NCBI GenBank assembly: GCA_905147135.1
Contig: LR990045.1
Span: forward strand, 19,878,173-19,942,172
Direction of reading: 5' to 3'
Source of the DNA: Blastobasis lacticolella
Taxonomy: Eukaryota; Arthropoda; Insecta; Lepidoptera; Blastobasidae
DNA: 64,000 nucleotides
The position numbers and the translations under genes were made by a program. The notes below the pieces were generated by a model. It saw only the letters and a list, made by a program, of their open reading frames with translations. It had not been told where the DNA came from and ran no database searches. Within the stretch, counting starts at the first letter, position 1. Each line of letters starts with the position of its first letter. Below, in pieces: positions 30,926-41,142 of this stretch.

Positions 30926-31254
30926 CCACCAGGGGGTCTAAAAAGGCCAAGTTATCTCGTGGGTATCGTATGGAGCGACTATTGTTTTCGAGGCAAAAGA
31001 TAGAGTCTCTATAGACTCTAAATCTAAAGAGGCTGTAAATTCTGCAGAGGACTGATATGGGTTGTGATTGTGATGATGAATTTTATTCATATATTTTTTC
31101 ACACACTTATCTGCAGCGTCGCTATTGTCAGCGTAGACATTGACATGACGATTCAAAATGGCGTTACTTAGTCACAGTTTTGGCCACCGGATAAGATAAG
31201 TTTCTGGCACTCTAATATGAAACGCTAATGTGGCCGTTTTAGACCCCCTGATGG
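30926..31254. repeat. Element bounded by 24-bp inverted CAGGGGGTCTAAAA repeats
   Basis: CCACCAGGGGGTCTAAAAAG and GCCA (30926-30949) and its inverse TGGCCGTTTTAGACCCCCTG, ATGG (31231-31254) match over 24 bp with two mismatches. Inside are a diverged family C piece (30950-31078) and a family F piece (31140-31215). It is either a MITE that collected insertions or two ends of a longer element. Confidence 0.6.
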
Positions 31255-31587
31255 TAACTACTTTTTTGTTTGTATGGCGGTTTTCTAGGGCGGTCGCCCA
31301 TAACATCCACGAAACGTACTGTGAAACCTCATAGTAACTTTACGGGTTATACGGGAATACGGGCACATACCAGTGATAGTGACATTAATTATTTTTAAAA
31401 AGAAATAAGTTGTTTAAATCATAGTACATTTTCACATGGTAATGGTTCATGGTAGTGGTTCGAAAGTTCAAAGTGAGGGTAATCGTCGAATCCGAAAGAG
31501 GGTGGACCGATATGTCTGTCCTTAGGAGCGACTTCACACAGCGGCACCAGTCAACTCGTGACCATGACGCATGCAGCTGCGTCGAAA

Positions 31588-31650
31588 TATCGAGGTAAAA
31601 ACAATACTAACCGTGGTAACAAACCCGATAATATGTGTAGTGAAAGTACA
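31588..31650. repeat. Short hairpin element (copy 2, left arm lost)
   Basis: ATATCGAGGTAAAAACAATA, CTAACCGTGGTAACAAACCC and GATAATATGTGTAGTGAAAG repeat 18138-18196 with about one difference. The left arm is replaced by unrelated sequence (GCATGCAGCTGCGTCGAA). Confidence 0.75.
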
Positions 31651-32569
31651 TTTTCACAATTACGGTTCCGTTGCTAGTAGAACACACTGATGGTATCCTC
31701 ACTCTACGCGGTACCATGGGAACTGTAAAGTGCTCGAAATGTCAAAGGGCAAAAAAAAAATACAAATACCGATTAGTATTAAAAATGTTATAATCGATCA
31801 ATCAATTTAATATTGAATTTTAGTGCAGTAGAAAAAGTTTTAGAGGTGGAACAGTTTGAGAGGTGGAACTAATTGTAACAGAAATAATTATTACGGCATG
31901 TGGTAGGTAATACGCTTCTAATCAACTTCTGATGGATTACATGGCACTGTGGCCTTCGGGAGGGGCACTTTCAATTGTGGTAAAGCGCCACCTTCGTCCC
32001 TAACATAGTGTATTCAAAACTGGGGAACTATCTGGATTTTACCCTACTACTAAATTAAATCCTATAAATTCTCTAAAAATTTTGCTTAACACGCTTTTTC
32101 GAATTCCCAACCGTTTCCGAGCAACACGCTCGAGAGTGCTCGTAAGTTGTGGCTGAAAGCAAAATATCATTTTTCCTCGTAATTCTACTCAACTGAGTTT
32201 TATTAGTGATCCGACACATGTCTATCGACAGCTGAATAGCTCTTAGAAGAAACTAGTTCCGCTACAAAGGCTTTTATGCCTTGTAATAAAAATCTTTGTT
32301 CCGCAAGATAATACATCATCTCTCCGTACGAGATACAAGCGAAATTGGACCTTGTAAGCACGACGTATGGCTGACGACTACTATGATTTATTAGTTCCCT
32401 TATGAGTCAGCGAGTGGTGACGTTTGAGATGATGGCATACACTAGGCAGACTGTGAAAGTGTTACGAGTCTAGTACACACGTTTTTGTACAAAATAAAAA
32501 CTGACTATTACAATTTTTTAGCTATTTCTAAACTGTTACAAACATACTTATGTTCCTCATAATCACATC
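31651..32569. other. Unassigned interval
   Basis: About 920 bp with no supported gene and no repeat match in the window. Confidence 0.35.
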
Positions 32570-32640
32570 CCATAATAGTCCACTGCAAGACCTCTCCCAC
32601 AAAAGAAGAGGTTATTGCCGAAATCTCCACATTTGAAAAT
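32570..32640 (-). repeat. Family C fragment (minus strand)
   Basis: CCATAATAGTCCACTGCAAG and AAGAGGTTATTGCCGAAATC, TCCACATTTG are the reverse complement of the end of family C. The overlapping 122-codon minus-strand frame at 32508-32876 is therefore not a gene. Confidence 0.55.
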
Positions 32641-33044
32641 AGTTTGCTATAGGTAGTTATAAGACATATAACTGTTCGAAACCCTTCGTATGCGAGTACG
32701 ACTCGCACTTGGTCGGTTTTTTGTTTGATGCCGCTTTGTATCACCGGTTTTACGACAAAGAAATAAAAAACAAAATAATCGCTAAAATTGAAACCAGCGT
32801 CACGGCGACTGACTTGGCGTTGAGTGTGGCACTCTCCATATGGTAACGACGTTAAAAAGTATATATTTTTCGTCAATTGATCCTTGCTTTTTTTTCTATG
32901 AATATTTTTGTTTGTCGTACCCTGTGTCTGAGTAGAACAAACGTGTTCAACTTTACATTTTGTTTTTGGGTTAATTTTTTTCCTTTACTCTAGTATTTTA
33001 TCTAAAGAGGTTTTTATGCTTCTCATTAACAACCGAGCCAACAG

Positions 33045-33175
33045 CCCATCTTATTGTTATAGCAGCCATAAAAATCAAATTCAGAAGATAGAGCCCTATC
33101 ACAGACAGGTAAGCAGACATATAGCTGAAGCTTAATGGGATCCTTTTTTATCTGACGGAACCCCAAAAAGATATA
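33045..33175. repeat. Repeat fragment ending in GACGGAACCCC
   Basis: CCATCTTATTGTTATAGCAG, AAAATCAAATTCAG, CACAGACAGGTAAGCAGA and ATCTGACGGAACCCC look like a fragment of the widespread repeat carrying a GGGTTCCG motif. A related end is at 36080-36125. Only the fragment is present. Confidence 0.35.
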
Positions 33176-33477
33176 CGTGACACCTAACGTTACATGTGAA
33201 CAGTCCTTTATACATTGGTAAGATTAATCAACGTCTAACGAACAGGCTACCCCGTAACTAAAGTGTGGCATTAATAACTATGGAATTCATTAGTAAACTA
33301 GCGGCCTGATATTGCGTACCTAAGCATAAACTGTATTGTAAAAGATAAAATCCTTCCTCCTAGCTAAGTTGCCCACAAAAGACACCCCTTTCAATGTGTC
33401 AATAACAAGTAATAACAAGACCTTCTCATTTACGAGTCATCATCTTCTTCTTCTTATTGTGTCAATGATAAAATAGG

Positions 33478-33655
33478 TTATGAGAGGTTTTCACTGGAGA
33501 GTCCGATATGGAGTTTTTCAAGAAAGGGGTTAAAATATCTTTACGGGGTCGGCAACGCGTGGGTGATGCCCCTGGTATTGCAAACGTCCATAGGCTGCGG
33601 TGATTGTTTACCATCAGGCAGGCCTTAGGCTGGTTTGCCACCTTAGTGGTATACA
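33478..33655 (+). repeat. LINE 3' end, family A (copy 3)
   Basis: It encodes MEFFKKGVKISLRGRQRVGD and APGIANVHRLR, then a stop, and continues with CCATCAGGCAGGCCTTAGGC, TGGTTTGCCACCTTAGTGGT. The peptide end is the same as in copy 1 (710-905), which supports a conserved ORF2 C-terminus. Confidence 0.7.
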
Positions 33656-34479
33656 AATAGGTTAGTCCATTTACGAGTATTATATGAAAAACAATCGAGG
33701 AATGACCAGTTTCCCAATAGATATCTAAAGCATTCCTAACCACTCCCTAGATGGCGCCCCGACAATTTTGGTAATTGATAATCGCTTGAAATCTGTTCTT
33801 AGCAAAGAGGATATAAACACTGGGTACGTTGCATTGGATAATATTGTATTTATCAATAGGTTTAAACCATTTTAGAGGTTGTAATAAATTATTACAAACA
33901 AAACAAACATCAATTTGACTGAGTCAATTTGTTTCATGGACACTAAGATCAAGAATAGACGCAATACAAATCACAGATAATATGAAAGGTTTGTATTAAA
34001 ATATATTTCGTTGAACTTTTTGGTAAAAAATCATATAGTTAAGGATAAGATTTGTGGACAAATCTTCTAACAAAACTTTCTGCCGATTTTGGTGCGGGGA
34101 GGGTAAATCACACTATGAAACAAAATCACACATTCACAAAAATAATGTTTGTCTTTACAAACTCACACTATTTCAAAATTGACACACTAGCTTGTTTTTG
34201 CACACAAATATGTATCACACAGAAAAATCTGTGTACGTATACGTAATAATACACTCGCTCTAAAGGGAGGTAACCAATTAAAAATCGTATCGACATAATT
34301 ATCGATATTACAAAATTAATAAATTTGTTGAAATTCGAAAATACATACATATTAATTTGATAAAAAATAGTAAACAGACATATTTAACCGTACTGCCAAG
34401 AAGAGAGACTAATGTTTTCAGCACGTACTGTATGTATGTTAGAAATGTTTGGATATTTGGATGTTTGTTACTCAATCAC
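33656..34479. other. Unassigned interval
   Basis: About 820 bp, AT-rich, with no supported feature. Part of it may belong to the P-like element whose C-terminal relic follows at 34887. Confidence 0.3.
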
Positions 34480-34656
34480 GCAAAAACGTCTATACAGATT
34501 TGGGTGAAATTTGGCATGGATGTAGACTTTGACATGGAAAAGAACATAGGCTACCTTTTATCCCGATTCCTTAAGTTGTTCCCGAGGGAAAAAATTTTAC
34601 GTGCTAAGCATTAAGTTGAGTCCACGCAGACGAAGTCGCAGGCAGAAGCTAGTATG
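34480..34656 (+). repeat. Short repeat with hairpin and GCTAGT end (Helitron-like candidate)
   Basis: CACGCAAAAACGTCTATACA, GATTTGGGTGAAATTTGGCA and ATAGGCTACCTTTTATCCC lead to CACGCAGACGAAGTCGCAGG, CAGAAGCTAGT. The GACGAAGTC hairpin lies just before the CTAGT terminus, the best preserved such end in the window. Confidence 0.45.
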
Positions 34657-34886
34657 GAATAAAAAACACAAAAAAAATCCATTTCGTTCATCATATTTAT
34701 TTGGACACAGAGAAGTTTCATAAATGGACAATAAAAAAAATAGAAGAAAATACCCAATTGAATGACAAACAGAACAACAAAATTAAAAAAAAACTTAAGT
34801 CAACCAAAATAATGAAAAAAAATGACATTTATTGATTTTTAAAATGAATCAATTTAGTATAAATGTGCCGTATACATTTTTTAGGG

Positions 34887-35210
34887 TCACTTTTTTTTTG
34901 TAAGATATGCAATCCTAGTGTTTGCGTACTTTGATAATACTGTTTTAGTTAATTCTATTTTATGATTTACTAAAATGTCACCATCATGTTGTTCCACATC
35001 AGGAAACAAATTATCATTCATAACCTGACGTAGACATTTTGCCACAATATATGTGGCAAAGTATACGTAGTAGTAATTTTTTTATTTTCATCAAGATTTT
35101 GTCTTATGATTTTTTCGCAAAGTCGACACAACATTATTACATATTTTGAAGCATATTTTAAATAGCCTTTTGTTTTGTAGTATATCAAGCTTTTTTCTTC
35201 ACACTCCCCA
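34887..35210 (-). pseudogene. P-element/THAP9-like transposase, C-terminal relic
   Basis: Reading leftwards from about 35210, the peptide has CEEKSLIYYKTKGYLKYASK and VIMLCRLCEKIIRQNLDENK. A frame change near 35040 leads into QVMNDNLFPDVEQHD, then VNHKIELTKTVLSKYANTRI and AYLTKKK with a stop at 34887-34889. The GxLxYxSKxVIxLCxxCEKIIR block and the final NHxxxLxKxxxxxYxxxRIxYLxKK block match the C-terminal end of THAP9/P-element-like transposases. Everything N-terminal is gone. No terminal inverted repeat or 8-bp duplication could be found. It is also possible that it is an exapted THAP9-like gene exon, but the frameshift argues against that. Confidence 0.5.
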
Positions 35211-35235
35211 AAAATACCCATGCAACCCCCGACGG

Positions 35236-35991
35236 GCGTGGCGATACAAATCAGCAGATTGGGATGAGATGCGTCACTTTTTTTCGTCCTATCCTTGGCG
35301 GGAGGCATGCTATTCTTCGGGCGATCCGTCGAGTTGTGCTGTAGCCGTTACTGCGGTTATACGGCAGGTAATGGAATACTTTATTCCATATTCTGACGTA
35401 GCGATGAATGGCAAGTCTCGTCCATGGTTTAGTGCTGACTGCAGTCGCGCTGAAGCGCTGAAGCAAGCGGCATACTCTGTCTGGGCTGAGGCTCGAGCGC
35501 ATATGTCTCCGGATACTCGCAAACTGAAGAAAGCCTTTAACCTCGCCGCCAAGTCTTGCAAAAAGACGCTACGCAGGGCTCGATTCGACCACATAAGTCG
35601 GATTGGCATCAAACTTGCCTCTTACCCTCCTGGGAGTAAGGCGTTTTGGTCTTTGGCAAAAGCGGTCGAATCCAACTTTAGTCAATCTTCGTTACCACCA
35701 TTGCTGAAACCGGATGGGACACTGGCGCATGCTGCGGAAGAGAAAGCAAATTTACTTGCTTCTCAATTCGCGGCGAATTCACGTTTGGATACTGCAAGTA
35801 AAACTCCACCTATCTCACCCCGCGCTGACTGCACAATGGCAGAAGTGCGTATACATCAGAAAGAGATTTTAAAAATCCTGCGGAGTCTAGACGTGAACAA
35901 GGCTAGTGGACCAGATGGTATACCAGCAATAGTCCTGCGTAGTTGTGCCCCCGAGTTGTCTCCTATTCTCACGCGCCTGTATCGCCTAAAA
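35236..35991 (+). pseudogene. LINE-D ORF2, internal fragment (linker to early RT)
   Basis: One open frame reads RYKSADWDEMRHFFSSYPWR, then SKAFWSLAKAVESNF, LPPLLKPDGTLAHAAEEKAN and LRSLDVNKASGPDGIPAIVL, ending after TRLYRL. This is the segment between endonuclease and reverse transcriptase palm of a Jockey-type LINE ORF2, including the KASGPDGIP box. The homology begins and ends abruptly, with no endonuclease, catalytic YADD or 3' tail. About 250 codons are uninterrupted, so the fragment looks young or was captured recently. It lies directly beside the P-like relic, in the opposite orientation. Confidence 0.8.
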
Positions 35992-36125
35992 AAAATTTAA
36001 ATTTCAGTTCTATGTATGGGGACCCCCCAAATTTATTATTATTATTTTCTATTTTTGTATGAAAATCTTAATGCAGTTCACACATAAGAGTTCGGTTTTT
36101 GCCATTTGGCTCCGGAACCCTAAAA
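35992..36125. repeat. Repeat fragment with GGAACCCTAAAAAT end
   Basis: TTCTATGTATGGGGACCCCC, ATTTTCTATTTTTGTATGAA, ATCTTAATGCAGTTCAC and TTTGCCATTTGGCTCCGGAA, CCCTAAAAA follow one another. I recognise this as a widespread lepidopteran non-coding repeat motif. That is memory of the motif, not a search. Confidence 0.4.
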
Positions 36126-36463
36126 ATTATACCCCGACTACGTCATTTGATAACAAACACGTGATTATTATCACATTTTGATTTTTTTCACATTTAAATA
36201 AATATCACATACATACTTACATAATACACATTAAACTACTTGTTTGTGCAGTCGTGTAAAAGTTCAAAACAATCGGATTTATGTTTCGTCTCATTAAAAT
36301 TATACTAAGTATAAATTTTTATCGACATCGATAGTTAAGAAGTAAAGTCACGTCACTCAAAAAGCCGGATTTTTTTTCGAAATTTTTTGATTGACTTAAA
36401 TTCAACCACGATTAATCTCTATTGCTTAGAACATAGAGTCTTAAGTTGTATTTCTTAAAACAC
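36126..36463. other. Unassigned interval
   Basis: About 340 bp, AT-rich, with no supported feature. Confidence 0.3.
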
Positions 36464-36536
36464 TAGTCTCGTGGGGAGTGCATGGAGTCTCGTGGGGAGT
36501 GCATGTAGTCTCGTGGGGAGTGCATGTAGTCTCGTG
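36464..36536. repeat. 21-bp tandem repeat, 3.5 copies
   Basis: The unit TAGTCTCGTGGGGAGTGCAT+G starts at 36464, 36485 (first two bases GA), 36506 and 36527 (partial). Copies differ by only one or two bases, so the array is recent. There is no spacer, so it is not CRISPR-like. Confidence 0.9.
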
Positions 36537-37114
36537 TCGCACAAACATGAGTAACATGACTCGATTATTCATATTGCTCTCTATCTAATCGATACATCAT
36601 TACGATTATTAGAAATTACATTTAAATAGAAATATACGTAAATAAAATAAAAAAATACTCACAAATGAAAGGTTATTCCATCTTTTTTAATGTTTGATGT
36701 GTTGGACTTGTTTTTGCACGAGTTAACAGCACAAAACGGCATTTTAGCGGAGCACTCGCAGACGTCCTTACGATGATTTACCGATGCGCGACTGTTAGTA
36801 ATCGATTACGCAAATGGTTTTTATGAAAGCATTAGATTTTTTGGAGTTCATCAATCTTATACCTCGGCAGAGGGGAAAGCGCCTGTAAGTCTTATCCTTA
36901 ACTATATGATCTAAGTAAAAAATTATCAAAATTGTAGGAGCGCCATCTATTGATGCTTTTTGAAACCAATTGACAATACCTACTGGAAATCTCCTCATTG
37001 ACTAGCTTTTGAAAAGGACAAATAAATAGACAGAAACATACCATGATATATCCGCTATTAAAAAAGCAATTTTAGTCATATGAAGCACGGTGAAATTTAT
37101 TGTATTAACATTCT
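36537..37114. other. Unassigned interval
   Basis: About 580 bp with no supported gene. A 67-codon minus-strand frame at 36795-36998 is not recognised. Confidence 0.3.
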
Positions 37115-37152
37115 GAGTATGTTGATATTTTCATAAAAATATCAACATACTC
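37115..37152. repeat. Perfect 17-bp hairpin, 4-base loop
   Basis: GAGTATGTTGATATTTT, loop CATA, AAAATATCAACATACTC. The arms are too short for a pre-miRNA and no flanking transcript is evident. Confidence 0.8.
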
Positions 37153-37424
37153 GTAGTTACGTCGTCTCTAAAGCAATATAGCAACTTTAACGTTCCCAGA
37201 TATTACCCCGACGTCAGGGTAAAGGCTCTCTAGACGCCAGCATTTGTCCTCCTAAGTTTATATTGGCCCTCCGAGATCCAGAAACTTAGTGAACTTAGTG
37301 CACAAAGGAAGTACCAACGAACTTCGACAATGTATGTTAATGTTAAACGGAACTAACCAGCTAGGTATTTCCTGAGGAGCTGGATTAGTAGATGAAGTTT
37401 TAACTGTTTTGTTACAATTACGTG

Positions 37425-38035
37425 GCGACCTGAGTGTTTTAGTGGTTAAAATCTACAACCGGCGTCTGCCATGCAAGAGGTCCCAGGTTCAATTCTCGGC
37501 TGAGAAGAAGTAGTTTTTTTTTATGTTACGACAGACAAACAGGCAAGCGGGTCACCTTATGGAAAGTGGTCACCGCCGTCTATGGACATCAGCAACACCA
37601 GGGGCCATGTGGAGTCCGGCAGAGTTAATAGCAACAACCCTTTACACTCGTGGGTGTCGTACAAAACGACAAATGTTTTTCGAGGCAAAATATCTAGAGT
37701 CTCCATATGCTGGAAAATGGGTAGCAGCTTTTTCCATTGTCATACTTTTATAAGTTTTACACGCTTGCTAAGTGTGGGGATTATAACAATAACCTTTCAT
37801 GGGAGACACCTTTAAGTCCTGCAGTGGACTGTTATGGGCTGTGATGATGATGAACACCAGGGGAGCTACCAATGCGTTGCTCGCCTCTAAAGAGACCTCT
37901 AATATACCTCTAGAACGATCCTATGTCATAGTCCAAAGGACACTGTGGCTTTGCATTTTAATTTCTGTTACGGGTTTGGTTGTTATATGTATAGTAAGTT
38001 TGTAGGTTAATAAATATATTTTTTAACTTTGATCT
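37425..38035 (+). repeat. SINE2 interrupted by family B, itself interrupted by family C
   Basis: The SINE2 head is at 37425-37507, with box-A-like TTTTAGTGGTTAA and the box-B-like GGTTCAATTCTC. Its tail resumes at 37955 with TTTTAATTTCTGTTACGGG. Between them is a minus-strand family B copy (T-run at 37514, then CAGACAAACAGGCAAGCGGG). Inside B is a family C copy at 37605-37852. This gives three layers with a clear order of arrival: SINE2 oldest, B next, C youngest. Confidence 0.8.
37605..37852 (+). mobile_element. Family C retroposon with 11-bp target duplication
   Basis: The element starts CCATGTGGAGTCCGGC, contains CCTTTACACTCGTGGGTGTC, and ends CCTGCAGTGGACTGTTATGG, GCTGTGATGATGATG. The target duplication AACACCAGGGG is at 37594-37604 and 37853-37863. 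This defines family C as a ~250-bp unit with a GATGAT tail. Joined across C, the flanking sequence restores family B (GCAACACCAGGGGAGCTACC). Confidence 0.9.
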
Positions 38036-38100
38036 AGATATTTGACCGTCATCTATTTCTGCAACAGTTACAATGCTAGTGTAGCGCTAGTGTAGCGCTA

Positions 38101-38990
38101 CAAGTATCGCTCCACTAAGGAAACGCAACAATACTCACATTACGAGTACACGAACACAAGGTTGGCAAGCATCCGCACATAGATGGCGCTAACAATCCTA
38201 CATCGCGCTAGAGAAATGTGCCAACAGCCATCAATTTGAACAAAATTTGTAATTAATTAAAATTAGTAATTAATTAAAATTTGTAATTTAATGACATTAG
38301 TCATTACCAAATTTTTTGTTTCATTTGCCATTCTTTTACGATCGAACACATTTAATTTTCATTAGTTGAAATTTTTGCTTAAAGTGCCCTAGTTGCGGAA
38401 ATTAATTAATAACTTTAAAACTAAAAGTGATAATTACACTTTTAGCATATCGTTAGAAAGGGCATGGACTGAGGATGTTTTAAAAAAATCAGAAGAACTC
38501 CAACCCTGTTAGTTTTTTTTAAACCCCATAGAAAGTTGCCCTTAAAATTATTTCTTTACCTTACTACGGTACTTCAGGCCCCATAACTTTTCTTCTCCAC
38601 AATTTTCTGGTGTAAAATAATTTTTTGCAGGACCCTAAGACTCTAACGATTAAAACAAGACCATTAGCAGACCGGTCCCATGGATAGATTTTGAGCTACA
38701 GGTAGTTTTAGTAAAAAATTCACAAAAAAGTCAAATAAAAAATAAAAATAAATTAAAAAAAAACCTTGAGGCCAAGGTCAATATAATGGGCGGGGGTAGG
38801 TAGCAGACTATCCCTAGTTTCTACCCTAGGCGTATGTACAGCTCCCTTCCAAACACCCTGTATACAACTTCCGACGATCAACTGTCGGACCCTTGGTCCC
38901 CTGGTCACAACACCCGGCCTGGTGGGTAATTACCCTTTTCTACTTTCTCACCATCTTCGCTTGCCAACATTGGCGGCTATCTTATCCTCC
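38101..38990 (+). repeat. Repeat L split by a 650-bp insertion
   Basis: CTCACATTACGAGTACACGA, ACATAGATGGCGCT and ATCGCGCTAGAGAAATGTG (38133-38221) continue at 38872 with CGACGATCAACTGTCGGACC, CTTGGTCCCCTGGTCAC. At 62472-62680 the same two parts are contiguous. The inserted 38222-38871 is AT-rich and non-coding, and ends with AAACACCCTGTATACAACTT. Its class is unknown. Confidence 0.7.
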
Positions 38991-39241
38991 ACCGCCAAAC
39001 TAGCATTTTTGTGTTTCCGATTGAAGGATAAGGTAACAAGTTCAATTACAGGCATGAGGCATTTCATCTTAGTCCTGCAACGACAACGCATCTGCGGTTC
39101 TATATTTTTGTCGCCTGCAACTTAAATGCATAAATCGTTACCGCTGACCATCAGGTGGGCTATCTGCTCGTTTGTCACTGCGTAGAATAAAATCTCACCT
39201 AGTGACCAGCCGTAGCTTAAAGTTTGAATTATATTAATTAA

Positions 39242-40045
39242 CTAGCGGCCCGCCCCAGCTTCGCACGGGTACACACGACCGCTGCGTAGCGAGCCGATCG
39301 CGCGAGTGCGCCGCGCGGCACTTTATTTCTTGACATTTACTCCCGTACCCCGTGCTGCCTAGATAGCCGAGCGGACTGAGCGGCGAACACGCGTCTTTTT
39401 TCTAATATTCAAATTTTTAAACTCGTGAAGACTTTTCAGACTGCATCGCTAACAACGGCCACGGCGCTATGGCGGTTTTGTTTACTGTTTGAATTTTTTA
39501 ATTCGTAATATCTTTTGAATGGAAAGTCCAATTTAAATAATTTAAAAACTATTTTATAGGTAGTTAAATGGTCTTGACCATAAAATAATTTATTTGGATA
39601 AGGATTAATATAAACACATAAATAGCATGGTTTGAATTTGGTTAGCATTTTCATTAATGTTTAAAATGAAAAAAGTTGTTGTAGTGACATAACTACAATA
39701 GTTGGACATATGCTACCGCGGAGTTTTTTGTAGACATTATGATGTTCTTCAATATTGTTGTACATTATTTTGTTCTATCGCTAATAGTTTCGGCAGCGCA
39801 TTCGACGAAAGACATTTTAAGACTCATTTTTCTACACCTTCGGTTACATTGTTCAAATTTTACCAAGGATCCCTAATTTTTTTCAAAATGAAATGTAGCC
39901 TATGTCAAATTGGAAGAATGTAGCATTCTATTGGTGAAAGATTTTTTTAAATCGGCCCAGTACTTTTTGAGCATATTCATTACAAACAAACAAAAATAGG
40001 TACAAATCTTTCCTCTTTATAATATTAGTGTAGATGTAGATGTAG
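39242..40045. repeat. 800-bp non-coding repeat (family M) bounded by CTAGCGGCCCGCC and a TGTAGAT run
   Basis: It begins ACTAGCGGCCCGCCCCAGCT, TCGCACGGGT and ends TTTCCTCTTTATAATATTAG, followed by several TGTAGAT units at 40022-40060. I recognise both ends as a common lepidopteran repeat arrangement. The GC-rich start (GAGCCGATCGCGCGAGTGCG) contrasts with its AT-rich body. No frame of interest was found. Confidence 0.5.
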
Positions 40046-40277
40046 ATTAGTGTAGATTAACAGTAATAATTTTATCGTAGTTCGTGTTCTTACAATACTA
40101 TTTGATTTAAACTAAAAGAAACTAATCATTACAGTATTTTCATCAGTAATAACAGAGTCTCGGAGTATAATTTTCCACTGTTGACTTAGTTTTATGGTTT
40201 ATGTCGTGTTTACCCCTCCGTACCCCTCCGCGGGTAACGTTTAAGCTCCACAGTATTTACGTTAAAACGCATATAAA
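40046..40277 (+). other. Probable 5' UTR of LINE-A
   Basis: About 230 bp lie between the end of family M and the ORF1 start codon. It contains CCCCTCCGTACCCCTCCGCG near 40216-40236, a C-rich direct repeat. The exact 5' end of LINE-A is not determined. Confidence 0.4.
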
Positions 40278-41132
40278 ATGTCGCAAAACATACTAGAAAA
40301 GTTGATCCGCGAGTTGTGTAAAACAGTGAGCACCTTATCTAATAAAGTCGACCAGATGCAAACGGTCATTAGTGAGCAAAGTGCAACATTACAATATCAA
40401 GCAAAAGTACTAGAACAGCTGACGACCTCGGGTAAAAATGAATCTACCCCCGAGCAAGATTACTCTCCAACGACCGCCGTATCAGCGGCTGAACGAAGAC
40501 CCGTTCGACAGGCGCGTTTAAAAGCCATCGCGGCGCTCAGCGCTGCAAGTGCTAAAAGCGCTAGCACTGCTACAAAAAAGCCGTTGCAAGATTCGTTCGC
40601 GTGCGTCACCACGAAGACTCCCGACCCGGCCCGACCTCTGCCGAACATTATCGCGAGTAATATTCTTGCAAGTAGGGCCACGAAAACTGCGGCATCTAAC
40701 AAGAGCAGCGAAACTGATAACTCGTCCGCAGATATGGAGATGGAATGGAAGACAGTAGCTTCTAAACGGAGGAAAGCGCCCCGTAGACGTGTTACGGTAG
40801 GTGCAGGTACTGAAGATGTTGACATCCAGACAGTGGAACGAATAAAATATTTTCAAGCTTGGTCGTTTACGCCGGACACTACTACGGAAAACATAATTAG
40901 ATTCCTCAACAAAGTTGAAAAGTGTAAGGATTATACCGTAGAAAAACGCGACATACGGACAAACCGGCACTCGGCGTTTGTAATCGGCATGCCGGAAAGT
41001 TTGTTCGACAAATTCAACTCGCCGGCTGTGTGGCCACCGCGCGTGAGGTTCTCCGATTGGTTTCCCGCGCGTCCCCGCCGCCAGCGCGGCGAGCGGGGCG
41101 ACGCGCGTGAAGAAGACAGCAACAGCAAATAA
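40278..41132 (+). CDS. LINE-A ORF1 (gag-like, coiled coil)
   Basis: This is a 284-residue protein. Residues about 1-52 (start MSQNILEKLIRELCKT, with a Leu/Val heptad pattern) are predicted by eye to form a coiled coil that would drive trimerisation or multimerisation. Residues about 55-170 are Ala/Ser/Thr-rich and basic (KTVASKRRKAPRRRV). Residues about 190-260 form a conserved domain with YVxxW-like spacing (FQAWSFTPDTTTENIIRFLN, WPPRVRFSDWF), as in CR1/Jockey ORF1 C-terminal domains. The tail is Arg-rich. There is no CCHC zinc knuckle, which many insect Jockey gags have. ORF1 would bind element RNA in a ribonucleoprotein. The ATG at 40278 fits because the coiled coil starts at once. Confidence 0.8.
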   Translation: MSQNILEKLIRELCKTVSTLSNKVDQMQTVISEQSATLQYQAKVLEQLTTSGKNESTPEQDYSPTTAVSAAERRPVRQARLKAIAALSAASAKSASTATKKPLQDSFACVTTKTPDPARPLPNIIASNILASRATKTAASNKSSETDNSSADMEMEWKTVASKRRKAPRRRVTVGAGTEDVDIQTVERIKYFQAWSFTPDTTTENIIRFLNKVEKCKDYTVEKRDIRTNRHSAFVIGMPESLFDKFNSPAVWPPRVRFSDWFPARPRRQRGERGDAREEDSNSK

Positions 41133-41142
41133 ACATACAGTC

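Noticed and set aside
32508..32876. 122-codon minus-strand gene
   Set aside because: Part is a family C fragment and no domain is recognisable.
36464..36536. CRISPR-like array
   Set aside because: Units are directly abutting with no spacers, and the window is eukaryotic.
37115..37152. microRNA precursor
   Set aside because: Arms of 17 bp and a 4-base loop are too short for a metazoan pre-miRNA.
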